64,000 bases of DNA from Zerene cesonia (GCF_012273895.1 NW_024045142.1:186001-250000); one strand, 5' to 3'. Shown: positions 23,283 through 38,200, numbered from the stretch's first letter. Notes: a model not told the origin generated them from the letters alone. Made by a program: numbers and translations.

Positions 23283-26200
23283 AATATGAGAGTGCGTTCG
23301 TATATTAAGATTAACATTGTCTATAATAGTTCTGGAGAGTTCCAATGCGGAGATGGTGCATGTATCAGCTTGGATCAAGCTTGCAACGGGAAGGCGGACT
23401 GTATGGATGGCCGCGATGAAGAAGCGTGCAGTGGTATAGGGTAAGTCGACCCAAATCAAACTAGCGGTCCACCCTGACGTGGCCTTAGTACATACTGGCT
23501 ATTTTTTATGTCAATGTCGGCAATGGTGCTGGCGGGTTGTCTGCGCTACCACTGCCAATGAAAATTTCGAGAGGCTGAGGTCTGCAATCGACTTTACGCC
23601 TCTATGGATTGCCGACTTCAAATTGGAAAGGGCGTGCTCGACTATCACATACAATTATACCCCGGGTATCACTACCACTACATAATATAAAACCAAGTCG
23701 TTTTCTCTTTCCCTATGTCCCTTTGTATGCTTAAATCTATAAAACTACGCAACGGATTTTGATGCGGTTTTTTTTTAATAGACAGAGTGATCCAAGAGGA
23801 AGGTTTATATGTATGATAACATCCATTAAATAGTGGAGAAATACAGCGGAAAATTCCGCGGTTTTTGATATTCCTTAAAATTTCGGGTTTTCCCCACCGC
23901 CCTAAATATACAGCCTATATGAAATTTATTATTCAAAACAAACTAATCTAATATTTGTTTTCTTACAGTCAAGTGAATCCTTTAGAAGGCTCGATTTTAC
24001 ATCGATCAAGGAGACAGGCGAGTTGCGGGTGAGTTAATTTGAATTCAAATACACACATTTACCTACACACCTACACATCTACACCTATCTGTGTGTGTCT
24101 GTGTGTGGGTGTGTGTGTTAGGCGTATTATATTTTTGTCTATTTGGGGCTGATGATGATAATGCTTTTAAAACTAGAGACGAGAGAGGTTAAAGAGAATA
24201 TGTAACTCAAAAACTGCTTGATTTAAAATTATTTAGACTAAAAAAATTTGTACTCCGTAGATTGCAGAAGGCAGTATGATATTTCTTAAAAGTTTGGATG
24301 CGTTTAAATTAATAAATAAGTTTTGACGTGACAACGTCTTAAATTAGGTTGCGGCTCGGAGTCACTCATGAAAAAGTGTAACGCCCGGTAACGTTACGAT
24401 GAGTCACCGAACTATGATCGGTCCGTTAGGCGCATTGAATCGGCGCGTGCTTGTGTCTGTCTCTGTCTTTTTAGTAAACAAAATATATCTTCTATAGTTA
24501 AAATTTGTGCAATTCTTATTTTCATTCAATTCCTTGTTCCCCTTGTGCAATTTAATAATATTCATATCAATAAATATTCTACCGAGAAAAAGACGTTGTC
24601 ACGTAAAATCTGCGCCCGTAAAACCTTTACAGGCAAACCATTTTTTTTTTGTATAATTTTTGTTCTATTAATGATTGTTCAATCATATATCATCATACCA
24701 ATATATAAAATTGGAATATTAACATGACAATAACCACTTTGCAATTTACTATTGAATGCATCTTGATGTATACACGGTGCTTGTACCAAATACATTTTCC
24801 TGATCTTTGAAACGGCTGGACCGATTTTGATCAGACTCTCACTCGCAAATAGCTTACGCAATAATAACAACTCGTTTACGTGCATGAATCCGCGCGTCGC
24901 AGCTAGTTAAAAAACAAACAAACATATTACAGGCGCAATCAGTGGCGATGTCGCGACGGAACTTGCATAGGTTTCGACGGCAAGTGCGACGGTGTGGTCG
25001 ACTGTCCCGACGGCAGCGATGAGACATTCCCCCTCTGCAGGAATATGAAGTGAGTTAGTTGGTCTAAATTCAAATTCAAATTCAAATTTATTTGCAAGAA
25101 TGTAGTTACAAATTATAGATCTTATTACAATAAAGATTGCCTGGAAGAGATCACTTCTGAGTGATAAGGCCGCCCAACAAATTGTACTCTTTCTTTTTTA
25201 CTTGTTACTAATATATGTATTTTTAAGTTTCCTGTACAATTATTTGTTAAAGACTAATAATAAAATAAATAAAGAAAAATAAATCTAGTCACACACATTG
25301 ACATGTGAATGATAAAGATTTTGATTGTGTGTGTAATGTCTTGTTCGTGGGAGTCGAGCACGCTTCGGCACGAATTTTACCAGCTCGCAACGGGGAAGTA
25401 CCACATCCTCACAGAAGAGCAACGTGAAATAGTAGCGTGCTGTGTTTCGTATTGTGAGTGGGGAAGCCGGAGGCCCGTATCCTTTTCCTTACCCTTACCA
25501 ATCCTTTTCTTTATTCCTCTCGTCTTTTCTTAATCCCTTTCCAATTTGAAGTCAGCAATCCATTTATAGAGACGTAAGGTCTGCGCACGACCCTACCCCT
25601 CCACATGTCCACGGGCGGGGGTAGGTCTTACCATCAGGCGACCCACCAGGTGCCACCAGCTCCATTGCCAACTATGACATAAAAAAAGGGAAAATTTACA
25701 ATACAATACACTTTATTTAACACATATAAATGAGGAAGATCAACAAACGAAGAAGAAGAATACAAGAAAGGAAAGACACATTTAAAGGTTAAATAGGCAT
25801 CCTAGTAATATCTAATATATAAAATTCTCGTGTCACAGTTTTCGTTGCCATATTCCTCCGAAACGGCTTGACCGATTTTGATGAAATTTTTTGTGCTTAT
25901 CCGGTATCTATGAGAATCGGCCAACATCTTTCATACCTCTAAATGAGTAAGGCAGAACAGCGTTTGCCGGGTGCAGCTGGTATATATATCTAAGTGTCCG
26001 TGTACATTTCACCAGATGCCAAAGCAACTGGTTCAAATGCACGTACGGCGCGTGCGTGGACGGGACGGCGCCGTGCAACGGTGTCCAGGAGTGCGCTGAT
26101 GATTCCGACGAGCTGCTGCCGCGCTGCCGGAACGACACCGAGGAAATCAAGTGAGCCACATTACAAATTAAAGGCTTTCAAATCAAACACAAGAAAATAC

Positions 26201-29200
26201 TATTTCAAGTAATTTTGATTTAAATTGATTTGATTTGATTTTCACTACGTAGTATCACAAGTAGTAAGTTGCTATACCTTGATTTGGTTGGCATCGACTT
26301 CGAGTCCACTCATCTAGTGGATAGGGCTTAACATTACGAAGTAGGGCTTAACATTACGAAGAGGTGTGTGTGCGATTCACACACGATAGAAGTGAAACTT
26401 CAGTAAATTGACAAAAGAATGAGATGAATATATATAAAATAGTAGGTATGTATATGTCCGTCTCATTCTTTTCCTTTACCTGTCGTTTTTTCCGTTGCAT
26501 CAGGTTTGAAATCACAACGATTTTAAAGAAGTTTCACTTAAAAATTGCTTTCCGCGTTTATATGTATGTATGCTTGGATCTTTAAGTTCTTCGTTTTTCA
26601 ATAGAGAGAAGAAGGAGAAGAAGGTTTTTAATAGATAGAAGTTGTATCGAGACGAAAGGTTTACGTGTAAAATACTATCTCTTAAACTACTCCGAATTTA
26701 ACGCGTGCGAAGCCGCGGACAAAAGCTACTTATGTATATTAATATAAATAATAGCGAGGCATATTATGATATATCTTATATAAAAATATTCAAGTGACCG
26801 CACCTACGCATTCAAATTAATAGAATTAGGCCAAATTTACAGAAAATAAATACGCATCCATATTGGGAGGCACCCGCTTTCAGAAAAGAATCCTCAAAAT
26901 CGGTTCATCCAGTAAAAATATATGAGGTATCAAACTCAAACACTAAAAATACAAATGTGATACGCGTTGCTACGGTTTGACAAAAAACGCGGGTTCGAAT
27001 CCCGCCTCGTATATTTTCTACTCTTCCAAAATTTATTATTTATATAGCATTTCAATGCTATAAAACTAAAAATTAAACAAAAAATACAGTCAAATTCAGT
27101 CGGTTAGTATCTCATAAGATACAAGTCACACGACGAATTATGTAAATGTTGTATCATAAGTTATAAGTCAAATAACCTAATTCTAAAGGTCACAACTCAT
27201 AAGCCACAAGTTGCAATAGACAACAGAAGAAACACGTCATATTATATTTAGCTCAGAGCTAAAGCCTCTAAGTACACATAATAGGTCACAAAAATTTCTA
27301 AAAAGTACCGTCTCATCAGGAATTTATATGCGCTTTGTGATTGTAATACATATATAACGACTAGACATACATATATAGAGACTAGTTGGCCCGAAATAAA
27401 GACAAAATAAAATATATTCTATATCACCAAGGGACGACGTAGCTTCTTATTGGTAAAAGAATTAATAAAATCAGTTCAGTAATACCAGACATTACCCCTT
27501 TCACTAATAAAAACTTTACCACTTTATTTAGTAACCGTGGTAAATGGTAAAACTGTTATGGCGATATAAAGTGCTTCTATGAGAAGTCTTATTGATAATA
27601 ATAAATGTTTGATTTTGAGTATTGACTGTGTTGACTTGAAAAATTTATTATTTATTTTTATAAAACTTAAATACAACTATAAACAACCTTAAGTACTTCA
27701 ATCACACTAATATTACAACACACACCTATAAATATAACTATAAATATAATATATTATAAATGTGAATTTGTTTGTTTGTATGTTTTTCCGTCAATCGCGC
27801 TGAAATTACTGAACGGATTTTGATGAAATTCAGTATAGAGACAGAGTATGAGTTCACTTGGGTGGTAGGATACTTCATATCCCGATTAAATGCTCAATTC
27901 TATCACATATTAGTTATCTGACCACTAACAAGTGCCCAAATATAATTTTTAGTTTTGTAGCATTCATTTATAAATTTCTGAAGTGCTCAAATAATTGATT
28001 CCCAATAGCGGCCAGTTCCGCTGCGACAACGGGCAACTGATCTCCGCAGCAGACCGCTGCGACGGCAAACCAGACTGTGCAGATGGCTCCGACGAGACGG
28101 TCCGCTCGTGTGCGGGCAACAAGTGCCCCGGGTACCTGTTCCAGTGCGCGTACGGCGCGTGCGTGGATGAGGGGTCTGATTGTGACAATGTGAGTGGGCC
28201 ATTACGAACAGATAGTTGCTACATTCCAGACGGGTGTTGTGTGACCATATTAAACAAAAATAAACAATACATACCAGACTGGTCAGCTGAGTCTGATAAT
28301 ACTATTCGGGGCTTGAGAACTTTTTAAAGAATAGAAAAAATTGGAACCCGCGCGGGAATTGAACCCGTGACAATTTGCTACACCTGCGTGATCCACCCGT
28401 GATCCCGCCACAGTAATGAATTTCTTCTACTCTTTCGGTTTCATGTGTCTAAGAGAGATCCGCCATCTATTGAGAGAATTAACAATCATTTCAACCAATA
28501 CAAAACTATATATTTTAGAAAACAGTTTAGATCCTGAAACCTAGAACAGGATGCATGTAAAGACATTATCTAACAATAGTATTCTATATTGTATTTTTTA
28601 TTTAAAACTAATATTGCCATCCTCAGAATATAAATATGATGCAATGTTAATAAAAATTACAGATCAAAGAGTGCGCAGACGGTTCAGATGAGTCAGACGA
28701 GTTGTGCAACAGAACAGCGACTATAACAACTACGACATTCGCGTGAGTGTCTTCACTGATTCTTAAATCTTCATTTTTTTGTATATTTATCGAACTGTAT
28801 ATAATGGAACACATTGTTTTTTGTGTAATTTGTATATTATATTTTTCTAATACTTTTATATGGGAACTTCTATATATTTGGGATGCTAGCAGGACTATGG
28901 CCATTTCAACATTGTCAGAGGAAATACGGAAGGAATAATCTATACTAATATTATAAAGGTGAAGACTCTATTTGTTTGTTGGTTTGGTTGAACGCGCTTA
29001 TCTCAGAGAGTACTGGTCTGGTTAGATAGCCCATTTATTGATAACGGCTTTAGGCTGTAGGACATCAGTGTACTATACTACTACTACTTGTGTAAAACCG
29101 CAGGGCACAGCTAGTTCAAGATAAAGGTAACAGCCACTGTCGCTAGTTCCATACATAGTGGGTTGCCTGGAAGAGACCACTCTTTAGTGATAAGTTCGCT

Positions 29201-32200
29201 TACTTTGCTGGATTAGTTAGAAGTCCTTTATTTTGAAGTTTTATTTATATACCAGCACTATAGTGTTCAATAAATATATTTCAGCCCGCAAACCGGCAAG
29301 TGCGTGGTCCCCCCGCACCCCGCGAACGGGCGGTACATAGTGGCCGGGGTGGGGACCGCGGTCCCGGGTTCTCGGTTCCCGGTGCTGAGCCTCAACGTGT
29401 CCTGCAGCGCGGGCTACCGGCCGCGGGCGGAGCCCACTGTGCTGTGCGTCGATGGCGCCTGGTCGGGCGACTACCCGCAGTGTACACGTGAGTATACTCA
29501 CACCAATACACACGCGCACATAAATACACAGACTCGACCACACATATACAGACATATCGCTATGACCTTATTTTATTGTGGCAATCGAGTACGCTTCGGC
29601 ACGAATTGGGTCAGCTCGCACCATGAACATTTGAAGAGGCGTAAGGTCGATTGCAGACCTTACGCCTCTACAATGAATTGCCGACTTCAAACTGGAAAGG
29701 GATTAAAAAAGGATTAATGAGAGAAATAAAGGAAAAGTATGGGAAGGGTAAGGAAAATGATATGGACCGCCGGTTTCACACCGGTCTTGTGTGGGGTTGT
29801 GGTATTTCTGTGGTGGTCTAGTACCACACCACCATAGAAAAACGGCGTGAAATAGTAGCATGCTCCTATTCCGTTCGATGTGGGGGAGACTCGCTTCCTT
29901 TTCCTCAACCTATCCAGCTCATACCTTCTTTCCAATCCTCAATCACCTCCTTTTTCCTTACCCCATAAAAGCGGGCAGCGCAATCTCAGAGGCACTAATT
30001 CTGGGACTGTACATGGGCAGTGGTGATCGCTTACCATCAGGCGAACCATCAGTACTGATGTATGCTCAGTGACTTTCTTTTTCTATTTACTCTCACATAT
30101 GTATAAAATATAGTCTATTTATAGATACACAACATTCAGTTATGATTTTATGTGACAAAGAAACTTTTTTTTTATCTTTACGTAATGTATGATGAATTTA
30201 AACTGCATCATTTTAAAACGATTGTTTAAAAATTTATGAAATTCTTACTTCTTACAACCCATGTAACCTAACTTTTTTATAACCCACTTATCAACTAAAC
30301 AAACATCGATCCACAAGTGACAACACCCAACGACCTCCCCCCGCAGGCTTCTGCCACCTGAACCCGCACGAGAGCGTGACGTACCGCTGCCTGCTCTCCG
30401 GCTCGAACTCGCTGGAAGGTTCCAGAATATGCGACAGAGACGAGCCGGACGGGACGATCGCGCGGCCGGAGTGCAACCGGCCGAACTACTACTCGCCCGC
30501 CGTGCTGCCGCTGATGCGCTGCGCCGACGGCAACTGGGACTTCACGCCCACGTGCCAGCCAGGTTTGGTGAAACACGGCGCTAACGTCACTATCATCGTA
30601 CAAGATGCCGTCCAGGTGTACGTGTCGCACTTCCAATATGGCGGCCCGGCTGCGGGCGCTCCGGCGCCGGCTCGCAGGCGCAACGATACGGTTGTTGTGA
30701 TACATTCGGATACAGATAATGTCATACGTGTTAATACGGATACGAACACGATTTCAAATTCAAATTCAATTTCAAATTCAAATTCAAATGCAAATTCAAT
30801 TTCAAATGCAAATTCAAATTCAATTTCAAAAGCAAATTCAAATGCAAATGCAAATATAGATAATGTTTTAACAACAGTCGGTCCAATAACCGAAGAAATA
30901 GACTCGGGCAGAAAGGATTATAACATCGATTACGGCGATTGGAGAATAGGTTCGAACTCGGCTAAGGGAAACAATTTCAATTTTTATTTCAATGGAAATC
31001 AGTCGAAAATTCTAGTGAACGCGCCAGATTCTAAGATTTATTTTAAAGATTAGCTGTATGTTGGTTTGTGTCGCCGTAAAGTTGTAAAAACCGTTGTATC
31101 GGAACTCGTGAGATTGCAAATTATCGGAAATTTGTGACCATTTTATCATCATATCATTTCTAGTTGCTTTACACGAACATGTCGCAGGATGTTATAATTT
31201 TCAACCGACTTCAAAAAAGGAGGTTACCTCATAGTTTTAAACTGGGTTCACCAATTCTTATGATTCCACCAATACTTATTTTTATAAGAACTGGTAACTG
31301 CCATTTAAATTTGATCGTTTTTTGACAATTTGGTAGCGGATTAGCTTTTTGTTAAAAAATTATTATAATTTCTCTTCACCTAAGCCCGTCACATCACATC
31401 GGATGTCCATCACCACAGATAATACCAATTTCTCAATGTATCAGAATTATGTATTATATTGTTTTTATAGGTTAGGTTACTACACATCCCTGTTACTGTG
31501 ACGTCAGTGATGTGATTTTTTTTTTGTGTAGCATTTTTAACAGAATTTTCCTTTTCAATAACAACATTTTAGCATATGTTGAAAAGCAAATTATAAAACC
31601 GCTTTACATACTTATTTATTAGTAAAAACTGATATATAATTTTTACAAGATAATATGGCAGTGAATGAATTTAGGTTAAAAAAAAAGACATTATACAGGG
31701 TGTCCCATGTGATGTATTATACTCAATGAAGATTATATTTTTACATACATTGATTATTTAATTTTTAGTTTTATAGCATTGAAATGCTTTATAAATTAGA
31801 AATTTTGAAAGAATAGAAAAAATTTTGATCACGAGGCAGGATTCGAACCTGCGTATCTTGCCTAACCGTAGCAACGCCTAGCCTCTCGGCCACCCGTGAT
31901 CCTGCCACAGTAATCAAATTTCTTCTATTCTTTCGGTTTCATGTGCCTAAGGGTGCCTATACATTGATTATGTAATTAATAGATTAACAACTAAAAGAGG
32001 TTAAAAAAGAGCTGGATTTCTTATAAAAAAAAAATATTTATTATCTCTTATTTCACGCAGGCGACATTAAACGTGACGCTATTGTGGTCTTTGAAAATTT
32101 TGAACTGTTTGTCTATGAAAAGATAATCTTACCGTAAGGGCGGGGCAAATATAGGCGGGTTGTCAGTCAGGGGTGTACACATAGAGTTTTAGAATCTTAT

Positions 32201-35200
32201 AGAAAAAAATGCGCTAGGGATTTCTATGTGGCAGGCGGGTACGTTTCGGCACGAATTAGGCCAGCTCGCACCGGGGAAGTACCACACCCCCACAAAAAAC
32301 CGGCGCGAAGTAAAATACTGCTGTGTTTCGTTCGATGAGTGGAGGAGCTGGAGGCCCGTAAACTTTTCCTTACCCTTCCCAGTCCTTTCCTTTACTCATC
32401 TCCTCAGTCCTTTTTTAATCCATTTCCTATTTGAAGTTGGCAATCCATTTGTAGAGGCGTAAAGGTCTTCAACCGACCTTACACCTCTCCAAATGTACAT
32501 GGGCGGTGGTAGCGCATACCATCAGGTGATCTACTAGCTCCATTGCCGACAATAGCAACATAAAAAAAAATTATGGGTAGTGTTATACGTAATCTTCTTA
32601 TATATAAAATTCCTGTCACCATTTTAGTTACCAAACTCCTCCGAAACGGCTGGACCGATTCTCGAGAATCGGCCAACATCTATTATTCATACCCCTAAAT
32701 GATAAGAGTAAGGCAGAACAGCGTTTGCCGGGTGCAGCTAGTCGGCGTATAAAAAACTGTAACATGTTCGTACATACTAATTTGACTTGTTTGATTTTAC
32801 GCGAGTATTATACGTTTAGAAATTAAAAACTTTTTAACGGATTTTTAACGCGATTTATTCATCAATTTATTTACCCGACGTTTCGAACACTTTACAGCGA
32901 GCGTCCAGCGGATTAATAATAAATTGAATAAATCGCGTTTAAAATCCGTTAAAAGGTTTTTAATTTCTAAATGTGTGTTCATTTTCATCCTACAGCACAT
33001 GTGGGACACCCTGTATATATAGATAGATTTAACTATAACTGCTTTTTCTGCAATGTAGCGTAGTTGTTAACTATATTCTAATTAGTTTTAGATTACTCAA
33101 GTGATAGTAGAATTGAACCAAAAACGCAGTTTTCGTGCATCATAACGCTAGTTCCTATTTTGTATACTCCATATATTAAATAATGTAACAGATTTTTTGA
33201 CTTAATAGAGTGTCCTTAGTCAGTTTATAAATATATTCATCAACCGACTTTAAAAAAGAGGAGGTTGAGTTTCCGTAAGAATCGATATCAGATTTGGAAA
33301 CTAACTCGTGTCCCATGCCCCGTATAAATTTTCGTCCAGTTTAAATATTTGTCTTATAATAATTATTTCATATCATACTAATATTATAAACCCGTATTTA
33401 AGTATGGATGTTTGTTACTCTTCCATGCAAAAAACTTCTGAACCGTTTGCAATGAAATTTGGTACGTATATATCTAGACAACTGGTCACAAGCAACTTTT
33501 ATCCCGATGTCCCAACGCGGGTGAAACCGCGGGGCGCAGCTAGTTATATAATATCTGTTGTCAGATGAATTTATTATATCATAGCGTGCAAACCAGCTTG
33601 TGTATCGCATTTATATATTTTTATATCGTGGCAAATACTAGCAAAAGCTGATGTTGATAAAAATTAATATCATTTATATTGTTTTTTGTTTGTTTTTACG
33701 ACACATAACATAAAATCTGCTCGTTTGATTATAATATATTTAACCATCGAAGACATACATAGTCACCGCGTCACTAATGCTAAACTTTAGTCCCAATATG
33801 AAGTCATACAAAACAATTATTCTATTCATATAGGTATCATCATAATATTGCCATATAAAGCGCAGTCAACTTATACTAAACATATTAAATAACCAACCCT
33901 GGGCATGATTGTTACACAGTCGATTGTGTTTTTTTCAATACTTACAAATAAATAAAACGAAGAGATTATAAATTAATACTCAAGCTACGTTGGCGAGAAT
34001 TCATTTAATTTGTACTATAATAGTCATTGTTATGTAATGTTTATATATATTCTATAACTTATATATATGTAATATATATATTTTTTTATAGTGGGGTAAT
34101 CTTGCATAGATGCCCACGGCCCCCGGGGATGGAGCCGTGGGTTATGTCGGATTCTTACCGACCAAAACCCCACTGTGTTCCGTCTAGCCACTTGAGTGAA
34201 GGGGCCACGGGAGCTGGTTAAAATACGCCCGCGACCCCCTCGGCCCTATCTATATATTTAGATTTCAGAGTTTTGACAATTTTCAATACTATTTTATTTT
34301 CTGACGTACGAAGGTTTATAATTCGATAGTTTATTTTTATTCTTTACTCGATAACTCCGTGGCTTTCCATTCCATGTGTAAAATTCTTTTTATATTTAAT
34401 AGGAAATTGTTATCTTTTGGGGTCAAAGGTTCATAAATGTGGGGGGGAGGGGAGTGGTACCTCCCCCCAGGGACGTTGATGACGTCTAAGTAGAAAAGCC
34501 TTGTTTATATTATTGTACTATGTTATATTATGTTATAATTATATTATATTATGTAATAATTAGTTATAGTCATATATTAAGATAAACATATAATATGGTT
34601 TTATGTATACAGCAGAATGTAATATGAATGGACGATAATAAATAAACTATTTTTGCATTAAATATTGTTTTATTTACCTCATCCTCCATCATATTACATA
34701 ATGCTGCTATTTTGAAAGCTAATTTTGAAGTGAAGTGGGAGTCGAGCACTGCTTCGGCACAAATTGGGTCAAGCTCGCACCGGGGAAGTTACCACACCCT
34801 CACAGAAANNNNNNNNNNNNNNNNNNNNNNNNNNNNNNNNNNNNNNNNNNNNNNNNNNNNNNNNNNNNNNNNNNNNNNNNNNNNNNNNNNNNNNNNNNNN
34901 NNNNNNNNNNNNNNNNNNNNNNNNNNNNNNNNNNNNNNNNNNNNNNNNNNNNNNNNNNNNNNNNNNNNNNNNNNNNNNNNNNNNNNNNNNNNNNNNNNNN
35001 NNNNNNNNNNNNNNNNNNNNNNNNNNNNNNNNNNNNNNNNNNNNNNNNNNNNNNNNNNNNNNNNNNNNNNNNNNNNNNNNNNNNNNNNNNNNNNNNNNNN
35101 NNNNNNNNNNNNNNNNNNNNNNNNNNNNNNNNNNNNNNNNNNNNNNNNNNNNNNNNNNNNNNNNNNNNNNNNNNNNNNNNNNNNNNNNNNNNNNNNNNNN

Positions 35201-38200
35201 NNNNNNNNNNNNNNNNNNNNNNNNNNNNNNNNNNNNNNNNNNNNNNNNNNNNNNNNNNNNNNNNNNNNNNNNNNNNNNNNNNNNNNNNNNNNNNNNNNNN
35301 NNNNNNNNNNNNNNNNNNNNNNNNNNNNNNNNNNNNNNNNNNNNNNNNNNNNNNNNNNNNNNNNNNNNNNNNNNNNNNNNNNNNNNNNNNNNNNNNNNNN
35401 NNNNNNNNNNNNNNNNNNNNNNNNNNNNNNNNNNNNNNNNNNNNNNNNNNNNNNNNNNNNNNNNNNNNNNNNNNNNNNNNNNNNNNNNNNNNNNNNNNNN
35501 NNNNNNNNNNNNNNNNNNNNNNNNNNNNNNNNNNNNNNNNNNNNNNNNNNNNNNNNNNNNNNNNNNNNNNNNNNNNNNNNNNNNNNNNNNNNNNNNNNNN
35601 NNNNNNNNNNNNNNNNNNNNNNNNNNNNNNNNNNNNNNNNNNNNNNNNNNNNNNNNNNNNNNNNNNNNNNNNNNNNNNNNNNNNNNNNNNNNNNNNNNNN
35701 NNNNNNNNNNNNNNNNNNNNNNNNNNNNNNNNNNNNNNNNNNNNNNNNNNNNNNNNNNNNNNNNNNNNNNNNNNNNNNNNNNNNNNNNNNNNNNNNNNNN
35801 NNNNNNNNTACGAATAAATAATAATTTTATTAGGCTACTAGACGCTCGTCCCGGCGCCGCCCGGATATCAAGATTTTATCCCAAGGGAGCATTTAATCAG
35901 GATATTAAGTATTCTATCTCCTAAGTCAGCCCATACTCTGCATGTATGTGAAATTTCATCAAAACTATTTTATATATTTTTTTATTATTTATATTTAATT
36001 TATAATATTAGTGTGATTTGGACAGAAAAATATGTTTTGTGTCCACTAAAAGTAACCCTGGGTTTTCGAGATATTGTATATTTTTGAATTTACTAAAATA
36101 TTACAACCTCCACTTCCTTCCACTCTTTTTGGAGGCGAGATTACAAATGAAGGTATTTTTTTAAATCTGTATTTGGCGTTGTACACGTGGATAAGCGCTA
36201 TCGAATGTCAAAGCTTAGATTTCAAGGGACGCAGATGCTTTTTTGTAATTGATATAAAACCCATATGAACGTAACAATTTACGAAGTCTTTCGCGGTATT
36301 ATTATTATATACAAGCAATCCGCCACAAGTCTGTATATACGGGGGAGTTCAATGCGTTACAAATACGTTAACAAGCTTTTCAAATATTCATGGTTTCAGA
36401 TAGAAAGCGTTCTTAGATCGAATCGCGTTATACTATGCGACAATATATGAAAGAAAGAAAGAAAAAATTACATTTAATCACAAATACAACATTTTAGCAT
36501 ACAACTAATACATTTTAAGAACAATAAAAAAAATTACATTGGATATATTTTAGTATTTGGTCAGTATTTCTGATAAGGTGGACTACTCAGCATTTGCCTC
36601 TCCGTATTAGTGGAGAGGCGCCGGTTTTCAGTAGGCCCCTCGACTTGCTTGGAGCACCAGAACGGTCTTTTGGGTTTTATCGCCAAATGGAGCGCTTTGA
36701 CGCTGAACCATGCGTTCTGTGTGACGAAGCGCTTAAGCGTTAAGGCTAGGTCTCACCAGATATGACGAGGGTGCTGCTGACGAGCGACCCGCCGCAGATC
36801 TGCTTGTACGGCGTGGTCCGCTTGGAGTAGATGCCGGTGTGCCACGGCAGCTCGCCGCGCTTCGCCGACCAGCCGTCTATCACGAGCTGCACACCTTCCG
36901 GTGTGACTCTGCCGCATTCTGTAGGTGATATACTGGTTTAGAGTATCAATCTGAATAATAGAAGCTGCAACTTCTGCCGTGGTAAATCGCCAACATACAC
37001 AACAGTCAAATAGTTTTTAAAATCACTCCAGTAGTTCGGAGATTACCGCGTTTAAACTAACAAACTCTTCGGATTTATATTTTATGTATAGACCCGTATC
37101 TATTTATTTATTAACTGTATAATATATACTGAACTATAAACAGTGCAATCACCTAATTAGTATGTATATTGTTTCTAAATATTGTAAAAAAGTTATTGAT
37201 TAAAAAAATCATCGTTCAAATGAGGCGGAATTGGTAATGTATTAAGTAGCATATAGTTCATTCATTCATTCACAATCGCATTCATTCACTCACCCACCCG
37301 TAAATTTATTTATTCCAATAGAAATATAATTATACTAGTTGTTGCACGTGACTTCACTTACGGGGTCAATAGAAATTAGAAAGTAGCCTTTACTTACCTT
37401 AAGTCATACGCAAAAAATCTTAATATATAAAAATCCAATCCAGTGTCATGATGTACGTTCCCAATGAACTCTTCACCAACTCAACTGATTTTGATGAAAT
37501 TTGGCATTTAATGTGTAATTTGGTCCAACTTAAGATATAAGATAGATTTCATTTCGATTAATTATCCCAATAATTTATAATCTTCATATTTTTAATTATT
37601 ACTCAACCACAGCAACGCGTGGCCGGGTATGCTAGTCGTACCATAAAATCTCTCCGTTGCGACGCGAAAGAAAAGCTATTAAAAATATAAAGTTGGTTTT
37701 TCTCATGTCTATCCCCACAAGTTCAAGTGCATTTTCAACCGACTTCAAAAGAGGATCTCCTTTATAGTAGGCAGTATTTTTTTGTGTTCATAATTTTATC
37801 TGGATGAATTATTTTTATTTATTTTTAATTATCTTTCCTTATTTAGGAAGCTGGTGCATATCATTCGGTCAATTAATTTGAATTATTTGAAAATATCAAT
37901 TTGAAGGCATTGACCACGCTCGCTGTAAACTGTTCGAAACGTCGGGTTAATAATATAATGAATAAATCGCGTTTACAATCTGTTGAAGTCTTTAATTTCT
38001 AAATGTTTAATACTCGCGTAAAATCAAACACAAGAAAATACTAATTTGAAGGCAGTTTAGTGGTTTGTTAAAATATTTATGCACTTTTCCTCGAAATCAC
38101 TTTAAATTTGGTCTTGAGATCGCATCTTAGAAATAAAGCCTTTGTCACTTAGTAAATATGTAACTTTCTAAATGAAAAATTATTTTCAAAATCGCTCTAG

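Larger units (their letters stand above)
26151..28008 (+). other. HP14 intron 6
   Basis: 1.86 kb with a foldback element (26350-26550), a SINE fragment (26961-27078) and a Helitron-like stretch (27745-27900). No exon seen. Confidence 0.6.
30563..34808 (+). other. HP14 intron 10 (if exon 10 is spliced)
   Basis: Beyond the open extension to 31053 there is a SINE (31759-31954), an A-tailed retroposon (32226-32570), a Helitron (32593-32741), a foldback element (32787-32975), another Helitron (33373-33543) and, at 34090-34240, a dispersed repeat also seen at 50560-50660. No further exon seen. Confidence 0.6.

Noticed and set aside
23241..23444. A start codon in the (TG)n tract reading into LDLa1
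   Set aside because: Exon 3 has a proper acceptor at 23329 and joins exon 2 in phase, completing the six-cysteine repeat.
29241..29555. Long minus-strand frames opposite the Sushi and Wonton exons (also 30295-30705)
   Set aside because: They are antisense shadows of GC-rich plus-strand exons, which have domain matches and splice sites in phase.
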